A stretch of DNA of 64,000 bases from Streptomyces sp. CC0208 (GTDB lineage: Bacteria > Actinomycetota > Actinomycetes > Streptomycetales > Streptomycetaceae): contig NZ_CP031969.1 of assembly GCF_003443735.1 (NCBI RefSeq), positions 62,001 through 126,000 on the forward strand, in the 5' to 3' direction. The position numbers were made by a program, and so were the translations under genes. Below the pieces are notes generated by a model. The model was given only the letters and a program-made list of their open reading frames with translations, was not told the origin of the DNA and searched no databases. How positions within the stretch are numbered: position 1 is the stretch's first letter; each line of letters starts with the position of its first letter. This document shows, in pieces, positions 17,498-26,139 of this stretch.

Positions 17498-18862
17498 ATG
17501 TCCGTCAACAAGCCTTCGGCCGCCCGGGAGACAGGGACCAGCAGGAGACGTGCCGCGTTGCTGGCGGGCGCTGCCGCCACCGTGCTGCTCACCGTGACCG
17601 CCTGTGGCGGCGGGGGCGGCACGAGCGGCACGACCAAGGACGGATTCGCCCAGGCCGCCCAGAACGACGGGGCGTTGACCGTCTGGGTGGACGCGACCCG
17701 CATGGACGCCGCGAAGCAGTACCAGGCGTCGCACCCGGGCGTGAAGATGGACATCGTCAGCTACGACGGTGACGCCAACGGCTCGAACTACCTGCAGACG
17801 AAGGTCCAGCTGTTCAACCGCACCGGCAAGGGCTGGCCGGACGTCGTCTTCAGCTCCCAGAACAACGAGGCCTCCTGGGCGGTGGACGCGGGCTTCGCCG
17901 CACCGCTCAACAAGGGCCTCATCCCGGACGCGACCCTGGGCGGGTTCGCGAAGGGCGCCAACGACGTCTGCACGGTCGGCCGGACCCTGTACTGCCTGCG
18001 CAACGACCTCTCCCAGGCGGTGCTGTGGTACAACGCGCCACTGCTGAAGAAGTTCGGCTACACCGTCCCCACCACCTGGGAGGACTACCAGGCCCTCGGC
18101 GAGAAGGTCGCCAAGGAGCACCCCGGCTACCTCGTGGGTGATGCGGGTGACTCCTTCACCCCGGAGATCTACCTGTGGGCGAGCAAGTGCGGCGCCAACC
18201 ACATCACCGGCCCCAAGGCCGTCTCCGTGAACACCACCAGCGAGGCCTGCACCAAGATGGCCAAGCTCCTGGACGTACTGATCAAGAACAAGTCGATGTC
18301 GATCAGCGGCGTCTTCAGCACCGACTTCGCCAAGAACGAGGCCGACAAGGTCCTGCTCATGCCCGGCCCGGCCTGGTACGGCGGCGCGGTGTTCAAGGAC
18401 GGCCTCAAGACCCCGGCCAAGCAGATCGCGGTGGCGCCCATACCGCAGTGGCAGGGCGACACCTCACCGTCCACCGGCAACGTCGGCGGCGGCACCTGGC
18501 TGCTGTCCAAGCACTCCGCCCACATCAAGGCGGCCACCGACTTCCTGAAGTGGGTCACCACCGACAACGCCTACCAGGGCGAGAAGGCCCCCGGCTTCCC
18601 GGCCTACGCGCCCGCCGCCGAGAACTGGCTCAAGGCACAGGCCGCCTCCGGCTACTACGCCAGCGACCTCAGCGCCCTCAAGGACGCCTCCTCCCAGGTG
18701 TGGTCCGACTGGGGCTCGGGTCAGTTCAGCCAGGAGGCGATCTGGGCCGCCACCGTCAAGCCGGGCATCACCCAGGGCAAGACCATCGTCTCGATGCTGC
18801 CCGCCTGGCAGGACTCCATCACCAAGTACGCCAAGTCCAACGGATACAAGGTCTCCCAGTGA
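17498..18862 (+). CDS. Sugar ABC transporter substrate-binding lipoprotein
   Basis: A 454-aa family-1 type extracellular solute-binding protein. The N-terminus has basic residues (SRRRAALLAGAAATVLL) and a lipobox LTVTAC, so it is lipid-anchored outside the membrane. The mature part has the usual binding-protein pattern, for example LTVWVDATRMDAAKQYQASHPGVK and WPDVVFSSQNNEASWA. I start at 17498 because GGAG lies eight bases upstream. It is the first gene of the operon, overlapping the first permease by the GTGA arrangement. By context (RhaM-type mutarotase, sugar-lactone hydrolase) it should deliver a deoxysugar or an oligosaccharide containing it. Confidence 0.92.
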   Translation: MSVNKPSAARETGTSRRRAALLAGAAATVLLTVTACGGGGGTSGTTKDGFAQAAQNDGALTVWVDATRMDAAKQYQASHPGVKMDIVSYDGDANGSNYLQTKVQLFNRTGKGWPDVVFSSQNNEASWAVDAGFAAPLNKGLIPDATLGGFAKGANDVCTVGRTLYCLRNDLSQAVLWYNAPLLKKFGYTVPTTWEDYQALGEKVAKEHPGYLVGDAGDSFTPEIYLWASKCGANHITGPKAVSVNTTSEACTKMAKLLDVLIKNKSMSISGVFSTDFAKNEADKVLLMPGPAWYGGAVFKDGLKTPAKQIAVAPIPQWQGDTSPSTGNVGGGTWLLSKHSAHIKAATDFLKWVTTDNAYQGEKAPGFPAYAPAAENWLKAQAASGYYASDLSALKDASSQVWSDWGSGQFSQEAIWAATVKPGITQGKTIVSMLPAWQDSITKYAKSNGYKVSQ

Positions 18863-19773
18863 GCCTCACGCACTCCTCGGCCGGCTCTGCCACCCGGCGC
18901 CCTCGCGGCACCGCCCGGCAGAGCCGGGCCGGCGTCGCCTTCGTCGCCGGCTACGTACTGCTGCTGATCGCCTTCGGCGTCCTACCGACCTGCTACGCCG
19001 TCTACTTCGCGTTCACCGACGCCGGAGGCACGTTCACCGGCTTCAGCAACTTCGTCACCACCGCACAGGACTTCCGCTTCGTCGACTCCCTGGGCCACGT
19101 GGCCCTGTACCTGGTCTTCTGGCTCCTGTCGCTCGTGGTGTTCGTGGTGGTCCTGGCGCTGCTCCTGCACAAGCTGGCCTCCGGGCCGCTCAGCCAGGCA
19201 CTGCGCTTCCTCTACTACATCCCCGGCGCGCTCGCCGGCGCCGCGAGCGTCCTGGTCTGGCTGTTCATGCTCGACCCGACGGTCAGCCCGGTCACCTCCC
19301 TGCTGGAGACGCTGGGCTTCCACACCTTCGGCGAGGTCATCGCGCCCGGAAACCTCGCGGTGCTGTTCACGATCATCGCGTTCTGGACCGGAGCGGGCGG
19401 CTGGATCGTCGTCATGTACGGCGCGCTCAACAACATCCCCAAGGACGTCATGGAGGCCGCGCGCATCGACGGCGCGAACGGCTGGCAGACCGCCTGGCGG
19501 GTACAGATCCCCATGCTCCGCAAGTGGATCGTCTACATGGTGATCCTGGCCTTCGCGGGCGGCGCCCAGCTCTTCGTCGAGCCGCAACTGCTCTCCCTCG
19601 CCAGCACGGGCGTGGCCGGCCGCGACTACTCGCTCAACCAGCTCACCTACGACTTCGCCTTCCAGATGAACAACATCAACGGCGCCGCCGCCGTCTCGGT
19701 GGAGCTCCTGGTCGTCAGCGTGTCGGTCGCCGGTGTCTTCGTCGCACGATCGGGGTTCTTCGATGCCGACTGA
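18859..19773 (+). CDS. Sugar ABC transporter permease 1 (MalF-type)
   Basis: A 304-aa integral membrane permease with about six helices. The GTG at 18859 overlaps the stop of the binding-protein gene (GTGA). The cytoplasmic EAA loop is present as MEAARIDGANGWQTAWRVQIP, which contacts the ATPase. The typical GVLPTCYAVYFAFTD opening is at residues 40-55. It partners the next permease. No ATPase gene is present; in Streptomyces several sugar transporters share the MsiK ATPase encoded elsewhere, which would fit. Confidence 0.93.
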   Translation: MSLTHSSAGSATRRPRGTARQSRAGVAFVAGYVLLLIAFGVLPTCYAVYFAFTDAGGTFTGFSNFVTTAQDFRFVDSLGHVALYLVFWLLSLVVFVVVLALLLHKLASGPLSQALRFLYYIPGALAGAASVLVWLFMLDPTVSPVTSLLETLGFHTFGEVIAPGNLAVLFTIIAFWTGAGGWIVVMYGALNNIPKDVMEAARIDGANGWQTAWRVQIPMLRKWIVYMVILAFAGGAQLFVEPQLLSLASTGVAGRDYSLNQLTYDFAFQMNNINGAAAVSVELLVVSVSVAGVFVARSGFFDAD

Positions 19774-20731
19774 CACACGATCCACTCCTCCAGACGCCGC
19801 TCCTCGCGTGAAACGGGATCGAACGGCCAAAAACGGGCGGGGGGAACCGCGGCGGCGCAGCCGTTCCCCCCGGCACGTGACCTCCCGGCTGCTGGCGGGC
19901 TCGATACTCACCGTCTTCGTGGTGTTCTTCGTGCTGCCGGTGCTGTGGCTGCTGCTGGCGGCGACCAAGACCGACCAGCAACTCGTCCACAGCAACCCTC
20001 TGTCCTTCGGGTCCTGGCACGCGCTCACGGCCAACTGGCACGCGCTCACCGCGTTCCAGGACGACGCCATCCTGCTGTGGCTGCGCAACTCCGCCCTTTA
20101 CGCCGCGATCTCGCTCGTCATCACGCTCTGCCTGGCCATTCCGGCCGGATACGCGCTGGCGATGACCGAGTTCCGCGGCCGGCACACGCTCCTGATCGCG
20201 ACCCTCGTCGTGATGCTGATGCCGAACGCCACCCTGGTGGTGCCGCTGTTCCTGGAGATCAACGCGGTGCACCTGATCGGCACCATGTGGTCGATCATCC
20301 TGCCGTACTCCTTCTACCCGTTCGGCGTGTACCTGACGTACATCTACTTCACCACCGCCGTGCCCAAGGACCTCCTGGCGGCGGCGCGGATCGACGGCTG
20401 CTCCGAGTTCGGCGTCTTCCGCCACGTGGCCCTGCCGCTCGCGACCCCCGTCATCGCGCTCGTCGGGTTCTTCAGCTTCGTCGCCAACTGGACCAACTAC
20501 TTCCTGCCGTACGTGATGCTTCCCGACAGCACCCAGATGCCCATCCAGGTGGGCGTCGGAAGCCTGCTCAGCAACGTGCCGTCGTTCAACCCGACGGTCG
20601 GCAGCCTCGCAATCCAACGCCCGCAACTGGCACTGGCCACGCTGATCGCCATCACACCGGTACTCGTCGTGTTCCTGTTCGCCCAGCGCTTCCTGGTCAG
20701 CGGAATGCTCGCCGGCGCCACCAAGGAGTAA
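19763..20731 (+). CDS. Sugar ABC transporter permease 2 (MalG-type)
   Basis: A 322-aa permease. The ATG at 19763 overlaps the end of permease 1 by eleven bases, implying translational coupling. The EAA-loop equivalent is LLAAARIDGCSEFGVFRHVALP. A highly basic N-terminal tail (KRDRTAKNGRGEPRRRSRS) precedes the first transmembrane helix, longer than usual for MalG proteins. The 3' end is followed directly by the gene for the 671-aa unknown protein. Confidence 0.93.
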   Translation: MPTDTRSTPPDAAPRVKRDRTAKNGRGEPRRRSRSPRHVTSRLLAGSILTVFVVFFVLPVLWLLLAATKTDQQLVHSNPLSFGSWHALTANWHALTAFQDDAILLWLRNSALYAAISLVITLCLAIPAGYALAMTEFRGRHTLLIATLVVMLMPNATLVVPLFLEINAVHLIGTMWSIILPYSFYPFGVYLTYIYFTTAVPKDLLAAARIDGCSEFGVFRHVALPLATPVIALVGFFSFVANWTNYFLPYVMLPDSTQMPIQVGVGSLLSNVPSFNPTVGSLAIQRPQLALATLIAITPVLVVFLFAQRFLVSGMLAGATKE

Positions 20732-20739
20732 CAGCTCTC

Positions 20740-22755
20740 ATGCCCCACAGCCTCGACCCCCACGCGTCCGGAGACGACACCCCGGCCTCCGACCGGCCCG
20801 CACCCGGCATCTCGGCCGGGGTTCCGTTGCTCGAACCCCCCGGCTGGGCCGTCGCCCAGCGCGCTCTGTTCGACCTCCTCGACCACGCCTGGCGCCGCTT
20901 CGCCCGCGACTTCACCGGCCCCGACGGACGCCTGAACTACACCGGCCCGCTGACCACCCGCGACGGCGTGGACGACTTCTACGAGGTGTTCTTCAACTGG
21001 CCCCAGCTCTACCTCCTCGGCGGCGCCGACGACCTCCTGCCCGCCAGCGAGAAGCACTGGGAGGGCGTCACCAAGCAGCTCACCGAACTGGACATGCTGC
21101 GCGACGAGTACGAGCGCGGCTACGACTGGTTCCACCAGGGCGAGAGCCTGCTGCTGCTCTACTTCCTGTGCATGGCCGCCCCCGACCGATGGTCCGAACG
21201 CGCGCTGCGTTTTGCCGAGTTGTACGTCGACCCCGCCAAGGGCAACTACGACCCCGAGCACCGCATCATCACCCGCCCGCACAACGGCAGCGACCCCGAG
21301 CGCACCGGCCTGTTCGACGGCGACGTCTACCCCTGGCTCCTCAAGGAGGCGGAGACGTACGGCTATCCGCTCGAGTGGATTCCCGAGGCCCAGGACGGCC
21401 CGTACCCGCTCTCGGCGGACCCGCGCCTCGGCGACCAGATGCGGGACCGGATGGGCGTCGGCGACACCGCGACCAACCTCGCCGCGGCCGGACTGGTCCT
21501 CAACGCCTGGATCCTGTCCGGCGAGGAGCGCTACCGCGACTGGATCGTCGAGTACGTGGGCGCCTGGCGCGAGCGCACCCGCGAACAGGGCGGCCTGATC
21601 CCGGACAACGTCGGCCCGGACGGCGTCGTCGGCAGCCTGCTGGAGGGGCGCTGGTACGGCGGCCACTACGGCTGGTCCTGGCCGCACGGCTGGCACAGCC
21701 TCGGTCACGCGGCCTGCGTGGCGGCGCTCGCGGCGGCCACGGTCACCGGCGACGACGACTACCTCTCCATGGTCGCCACCTCGCTCGACACCCTCATAGG
21801 CCACGCCAAGGTCATGCCCTACACCGAGGCCGACTCCAGCCTGCCCTCCAAGTGGGCGGTCGAACTCGGCCCCGACGACGTCCACACGCCCACACCGCAC
21901 CTGCCGTTCCGCCACAACGACTCGGGCTGGTTCGACTACAACCCGGCCACTCCCCCCGTGCCGGTGGCCCTGTGGCACCACACCTCCTCCCAGGCCGACC
22001 GGGCCCGGCTGGAGGGACTGCGCGAAGCGGACGGGATCGACTGGCGCACCGTGCGGCCGTTCCGGTCCAAGGAGGACTCCGGTCACGAGAAGGCGTGGTT
22101 CGCCTTCCTCGCCGGCGACGACCCCGGCTACCCGGAGCGGATCCTCGCGGCCGCCCAGGCCCAGGTCCGCCACCGGCTGCGGCGCATCGACCGCTACCGC
22201 GACTTGGACGTGCCCGAAGCCGACATTCACGTGTGGCAGCTGAGCAACCCGGTGGTCACCGAGGCCCTCGTACAGCTGACCTGGGGCGGCCCCCAGGTGC
22301 TGTACCAGGGCGGTCTGCAGCAGGCGAGGCTGCGCTACCACGACGCCGACGCCCGCCGGGCGGGCCTGCCCGCAGACGTCGCCGCCCTCGTCACCTCCAT
22401 CGACCCCGAGGCGACCACCGTCGAACTGGTCAACCTCTCCCCCGGCAGCGACCGCACGGTCATCGTCCAGGCAGGCGCGTTCGCCGAGCACACCATGACC
22501 GCTGTCCGGTACACGACCTGCACGGACGACGGCTGGATCGGCGACATGTACGACTACGGCCACACCGAGCCGGTCGTCTCCGAGATCGAAACCGTCTGTG
22601 ACGGCCCGTTTCTGACGGTCCGCCTGCCCGCCTCCACGCGCATCCGGCTCACCCTGCGGCTGGAGCTGCGCACCCGTACCCCCAGCTATCGCACGCCGTT
22701 CGACACGGCGGTTGACGGGACCAACTCCACGGCCACGGAAGGAGAATCGGCGTGA
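20740..22755 (+). CDS. 671-aa protein of unknown function in deoxysugar operon
   Basis: Not recognised as a named family. The ATG at 20740 follows the permease stop by eight bases, with AAGGAG at the end of the permease gene as RBS. No signal peptide or membrane segment: cytosolic. The sequence is rich in Trp, Tyr, Asp and His: residues ~60-110 have DFYEVFFNWPQLYLLGGADD and GYDWFHQGESLLLLYF, and ~300-330 have RWYGGHYGWSWPHGWHSLGH. The first ~400 residues look helical and hairpin-like, and the C-terminal ~100 beta-rich. This suggests an (alpha/alpha)-toroid with a beta-sandwich, as in several glycoside hydrolases and related enzymes. Its place between importer and mutarotase argues for release or processing of an imported deoxysugar conjugate. 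That is inference. Confidence 0.75.
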   Translation: MPHSLDPHASGDDTPASDRPAPGISAGVPLLEPPGWAVAQRALFDLLDHAWRRFARDFTGPDGRLNYTGPLTTRDGVDDFYEVFFNWPQLYLLGGADDLLPASEKHWEGVTKQLTELDMLRDEYERGYDWFHQGESLLLLYFLCMAAPDRWSERALRFAELYVDPAKGNYDPEHRIITRPHNGSDPERTGLFDGDVYPWLLKEAETYGYPLEWIPEAQDGPYPLSADPRLGDQMRDRMGVGDTATNLAAAGLVLNAWILSGEERYRDWIVEYVGAWRERTREQGGLIPDNVGPDGVVGSLLEGRWYGGHYGWSWPHGWHSLGHAACVAALAAATVTGDDDYLSMVATSLDTLIGHAKVMPYTEADSSLPSKWAVELGPDDVHTPTPHLPFRHNDSGWFDYNPATPPVPVALWHHTSSQADRARLEGLREADGIDWRTVRPFRSKEDSGHEKAWFAFLAGDDPGYPERILAAAQAQVRHRLRRIDRYRDLDVPEADIHVWQLSNPVVTEALVQLTWGGPQVLYQGGLQQARLRYHDADARRAGLPADVAALVTSIDPEATTVELVNLSPGSDRTVIVQAGAFAEHTMTAVRYTTCTDDGWIGDMYDYGHTEPVVSEIETVCDGPFLTVRLPASTRIRLTLRLELRTRTPSYRTPFDTAVDGTNSTATEGESA

Positions 22756-23099
22756 AGCGCATCGCCCAGACCATCAGGCTCCGCCCCGAACACCGCGAGG
22801 AGTACCTCAGGCTCCACTCCGCCGTATGGCCCGGAGTCGAAGCCGCCCTGCACCGGGCGAACATCCGCAACTACAGCATCTTTCTCCATGGCGACGTGCT
22901 GTTCGCCTACATGGAGTACCACGGCGAGGACTTCGAGGCGGACATGGCGTCCATCGAGGCCGACCCCGAGACCCAGCGATGGTGGAAGCTCACCGACCCC
23001 TGCCAGGAACCCTGGCCCGACCGGGGCGAGGGCCGCCAGTGGAGCGACCTCCCCGAGATCTGGCACCTGAGCCCCCCAGACGACGACGCCACCGCCTGA
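22752..23099 (+). CDS. L-rhamnose/L-fucose mutarotase (RhaM family)
   Basis: A 115-aa ferredoxin-like-fold protein of the RhaM type, which interconverts alpha and beta anomers of a 6-deoxysugar. Family features: RIAQTIRLRPEHREEYLRLHSAVWPGV at the start (the catalytic His in LHSAVWP), NYSIFLHGDVLFAYMEY, and the C-terminal W-rich WWKLTDPCQEPWPD. The ATG at 22752 overlaps the preceding stop (GTGA/ATGA-like coupling). Family length ~105, so this is complete. RhaM-family proteins serve both rhamnose and fucose pathways; which sugar applies here is not decided by sequence. Confidence 0.9.
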   Translation: MKRIAQTIRLRPEHREEYLRLHSAVWPGVEAALHRANIRNYSIFLHGDVLFAYMEYHGEDFEADMASIEADPETQRWWKLTDPCQEPWPDRGEGRQWSDLPEIWHLSPPDDDATA

Positions 23100-23137
23100 C
23101 CCGGCCCGCGCCCGCCCGACACGACTTGGATCACCTC

Positions 23138-24043
23138 GTGAACGCACCCGTGCTCGTCGACGCCCACCACCACCTGTGGGACCTCGCCCACCGTCCGCAG
23201 CCCTGGCTCGACGACCCCGATGTGGCATCGATCCGCCGCACCTTCACCCCCGAGGACCTGCGCTCCACCGCCACGCACCCCATCGCGGGCCGACGGCTGC
23301 ACAGCACGGTGGTCGTCCAGTGCATCGCGGAGGTCGCCGAGACCGAGGACCTTCTCGCGCTGGCCGAACGGGAGCCCCTGATCCAGGCCGTGGTCGGCTG
23401 GGCCGACCTGACGTCCCCGGCGATCGGGGACGTGCTCGATGAGCTGATCGCCGGGCCGGGCGGCGGGTACCTGCGCTCCCTGCGGCACCTCGTCCAGGGC
23501 GAGACGGACCCCGGCTGGCTGCAACACTCCGATGTGGAAAGCGGGTTGAGGGCAGCCCGGGATCGTGGACTGCGCTACGACGTGCTCGTGCGCGACCACC
23601 AGCTCGGTCAGGCTATCCGGCTCGCGGAACGCTTCCCGGACCTGCCCCAGGTGCTCGACCACGCGGGCAAGCCGGACATCGCCCGTGGGGACATCGCCGA
23701 GTGGGAACGCCGGATGCGGCAGCTCGCCGGGCACCCGCAGGTGGTGTGCAAGGTCTCGGGGCTGATCACCGAGGCCGACCACACCCGCTGGACCACGACC
23801 GACATCCGCCCGGTCTGGGAGGTGCTGCTCTCGGCCTTCGGCCCCGAGCGGCTGATGTTCGGCTCGGACTGGCCGGTCGCCAACCTGGCGGGTGGCTGGA
23901 ACCGGTGGGCCGCCACCGTGGACGAACTTCTCACCGGCTGGAGCGAGAGCGACATCGACGCGCTCCTCGCCGGCACCGCGACCGCGTTCTACGGCCTGGC
24001 TTCCGTTTTCACGAAGGGCGACGCGACCGCCCGGAGGGCCTGA
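23138..24043 (+). CDS. Amidohydrolase-2 family sugar-lactone hydrolase
   Basis: A 301-aa TIM-barrel amidohydrolase of the COG3618 type that includes L-fucono-1,5-lactonase and L-rhamnono-lactonase. Motifs: VDAHHHLWDL at residues 6-15, HSTVVVQCIAEVAETEDLL, VLDHAGKPD with the histidine near 175, CKVSGL near 208, and MFGSDWPVANLAGG with the catalytic Asp near 245. The GTG at 23138 is the only suitable start before VDAHHH. It would hydrolyse the lactone formed by a sugar dehydrogenase, and the dehydrogenase candidate (the zinc ADH next door) is truncated. Fifth step-gene in the operon order. Confidence 0.88.
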   Translation: MNAPVLVDAHHHLWDLAHRPQPWLDDPDVASIRRTFTPEDLRSTATHPIAGRRLHSTVVVQCIAEVAETEDLLALAEREPLIQAVVGWADLTSPAIGDVLDELIAGPGGGYLRSLRHLVQGETDPGWLQHSDVESGLRAARDRGLRYDVLVRDHQLGQAIRLAERFPDLPQVLDHAGKPDIARGDIAEWERRMRQLAGHPQVVCKVSGLITEADHTRWTTTDIRPVWEVLLSAFGPERLMFGSDWPVANLAGGWNRWAATVDELLTGWSESDIDALLAGTATAFYGLASVFTKGDATARRA

Positions 24044-24202
24044 CCCGCTCCGGCTCCGCGACGAGACCCACTGCCGCGGAGCCACATCCCATGACACGGA
24101 CTCACACGAACTCGCGCGAAACCAGCGCCGGACACATAGCCACGGACGCCGAGCCACTCGGCATCCGTAGGCACCGGTCCGCACCGAAGGGACCCTGCCC
24201 CC

Positions 24203-24580
24203 ATGACACTAGCCGCCCGATACCTCTGCGCCCGCACCCTGGACACGGCCCCCGCCCACAGCGCGCCGCCCGGCCCCGGCGAGGTGGAACTGGCCCCCGC
24301 CTACGTCGGTATCTGCGGCACCGACCTGCACATCTTCCACGGCGACATGGACGCCCGGGTCAGCGCACCGGCCGTCCTGGGGCACGAGATGGCCGGGCGC
24401 GTGGTCCGCTGCGGGCCGGACGTGACGGACTGGCGGCCAGGCGACGCGGTCACCGTGATGCCGCTGCGCTGGGACGACACCTGCCCGGCCTGTCAGGGCG
24501 GCAGCACATCTGCCAGCACCTGGATTTCATCGGCATCGACTCTCCCGGCGCGATGCAGCAGCGCTGGACGGTACCCGCCG
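24203..24580 (+). pseudogene. Zinc-dependent alcohol (sugar) dehydrogenase, truncated and frameshifted
   Basis: The ATG at 24203 opens a normal zinc-MDR N-terminus: GEVELAPAYVGICGTDLHIFHG (catalytic-zinc Cys), VLGHEMAGRVV (His-Glu), WRPGDAVTVMPL, then the structural-zinc start DDTCPACQGG. At ~24505 the frame shifts by one: the next block, HICQHLDFIGIDSPGAMQQRW, is in another frame. Homology ends near 24580, leaving ~125 of ~340 residues, without the nucleotide-binding domain. As the downstream gene of a deoxysugar operon it was probably the L-fucose-type dehydrogenase feeding the lactonase. Its loss means the pathway encoded here is incomplete unless another enzyme substitutes. Confidence 0.88.
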
Positions 24581-24609
24581 CCGTGACATCGGCGAGTCTG
24601 ACGTGACCT

Positions 24610-24770
24610 GTGACCTCAGCCTGCCGGTGACGTCGTTGGGACGCGGCATGATCGCCGTCACCGTCGTGCCCGCCGCATGGACGTCGACCCGCACGTCCAC
24701 CGACAGCTCCCGCACCAGATGCCAGCCACGAACCCGCCCGGCCTGGTGGCGTCCAGCGGCATCGGGCGCG
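24610..24770 (-). pseudogene. Possible HATPase-type (anti-sigma/histidine kinase-like) C-terminal stump
   Basis: The 381-base gap after the truncated dehydrogenase contains, on the minus strand, RVRGWHLVRELSVDVRVDVH followed by AAGTTVTAIMPRP. This resembles the end of SpoIIE-partner/RsbW-like ATPase domains (G-x-G-L-x-L-V-x-x-L-S ... G-T-T-V-T-A). No start or upstream N-box is left. It abuts the dehydrogenase break, so a recombination junction near 24590 is likely. Weak call. The remainder (24771-24967) holds the presumed promoter of the GH16 gene. Confidence 0.4.
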
Positions 24771-24967
24771 GCGGGACGGTGCTGGCGTCGGCGGTATTTG
24801 CACGCGGACGGCGAGTTGGTGACACCTGGATCATTCAACTACCAAAGGAATGTATCGATCTGTGCGGCACACCTTGTCAAAGGTCAAACGGACTCTTACA
24901 GTCCTGCGACAAGTGGAGCGTGGGACCGCTCCCACCACTCTTCGTTCATCCAAGCAATGGAGCTGCG

Positions 24968-25711
24968 ATGACCGCGATGCCCCCTCCATCTCGCAGGCCG
25001 AGCCGCAGACGCATACTCGGTGCCGCAATGGCTGTACCTCCCGCGCTGATACTGGGTGCGCAGACTGCACGGGCCGCATCCTGGGGTACCCCGGTGACCG
25101 TCAACTCCTGGAACAAGATCAACGCAAGGTGGACCGCCAACAACGAGCTGCAGACGTACCGGCCGGACTGCGTCTGGTACGAGGGCAACACTCTGGTGAT
25201 CAAGGCGTTCAACGCCGGGGGCGGGGTCTACTACTCAGGCCGTGTGGAGTCGACGGCGCGGTACGGGTACGGCACATACAGCTTCACCGCCAACATGCCC
25301 AACGGACGGGGACTGTTGCCGGCGGTATGGGCGGCGTATCTGAATCCGTGGCTGCCCGAGTTCGACGCCGCTGAGATCGTGGGACAGAACCCGGGTGTTG
25401 TCTACCAAACGTCCCACGACGTCAACAACGTCCAGCAGCAGTTCTCGCGGACGAACTCCTCCGGCTGGACAAACTCGTACCACAGATACTCGTTCAGCTG
25501 GTTCCCGGACCATATCGACTTCGCCGTGGACGGCGTCATCACGGGCACCACCTGGTACAGGACACCTGCCGGCACGGGCCTGCGCTTCATCGCCAACATC
25601 GCGGTCGGCGGTGACTGGCCCGGCAACCCAGACTCCTCCACCTGGGCCACAGCTGACGGCGCCCGCTACCTCAAGATCTCCTCCATCACCCACACGCCGT
25701 ACAACCCATAA
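24968..25711 (+). CDS. Secreted glycoside hydrolase family 16 enzyme
   Basis: A 247-aa GH16 beta-glucanase-type enzyme (laminarinase, lichenase or agarase-like). A twin-arginine style signal (SRRRILGAAMAVPPALILG...ARA) suggests export through Tat and release to the medium. The catalytic motif EFDAAE places nucleophile Glu131, Asp133 and acid/base Glu136. Flanking blocks RYGYGTYSFTANMPNGRGLLPAVW and the late HRYSFSWFPDHIDFAVDG are typical of the jelly-roll core. The start was chosen at 24968 because GGAG lies five bases upstream; a longer upstream frame has no RBS. No carbohydrate-binding module follows. Substrate specificity within GH16 not assigned. Confidence 0.9.
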   Translation: MTAMPPPSRRPSRRRILGAAMAVPPALILGAQTARAASWGTPVTVNSWNKINARWTANNELQTYRPDCVWYEGNTLVIKAFNAGGGVYYSGRVESTARYGYGTYSFTANMPNGRGLLPAVWAAYLNPWLPEFDAAEIVGQNPGVVYQTSHDVNNVQQQFSRTNSSGWTNSYHRYSFSWFPDHIDFAVDGVITGTTWYRTPAGTGLRFIANIAVGGDWPGNPDSSTWATADGARYLKISSITHTPYNP

Positions 25712-25782
25712 GGTGAACCCCGCCAAGCCCCCTGAGCGGTAGGCGGATTCCAGGGGAATCCGTACGCCCCCCGCCCCCGCTC

Positions 25783-25972
25783 CCCGCCCTCGCGCTCACC
25801 GACGTCGGCATCGTCATGCGCGCCCATTCCTCCGACGTCGCGCTGGAGACCGCCGGCCTCACCGCAGGTGTCGGCGGCTCCTTCCAACCCCGTCCTGGCC
25901 GCCCTGCTGCACAACACCAGCAGCATCGCCGTCGCCGCCGACTCCGCCCGACTGGTGCGACACACGCCGCAC
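25783..25972 (+). pseudogene. C-terminal remnant of a heavy-metal P-type ATPase
   Basis: In the 428-base gap before the LysR gene two short plus-strand segments in different frames match the end of P1B-type ATPases. PALALTDVGIVM...SSDVALETAGL (25785-25860) corresponds to the hinge after GDGVNDAPALA. NPVLAALLHNTSSIAVAADS then ARLVR (25888-25955) corresponds to the last transmembrane helix and terminal tail. A deletion of roughly a hundred codons between them and the missing N-terminal ~600 residues make it a relic. It shows that a metal-efflux gene once lay here. Confidence 0.75.
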
Positions 25973-26139
25973 CTGCCGCGCGACGCCGCGCACGGCTGCG
26001 GGCCGCACCGCTGGAGGAGTGGCGCGTGATGAGGACAGTCTTGTCGGTGAAACGGTTCATGCCAGTGCTCCCGTCAGGGTGCGCGTGAGGTGGTCACTGA
26101 GGTGGGGCAGCCAGTCGGGCCGCGCCTATGGTGGGAGCC

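Noticed and set aside
20497..22563. 688-codon minus-strand frame opposite the deoxysugar operon
   Set aside because: Valine/glycine/alanine-rich mirror of the plus-strand genes, without RBS or domains.
24677..25711. Longer GH16 reading frame from 24677
   Set aside because: It would precede the signal peptide with unrelated sequence. GGAG and ATG at 24968 give the proper start.
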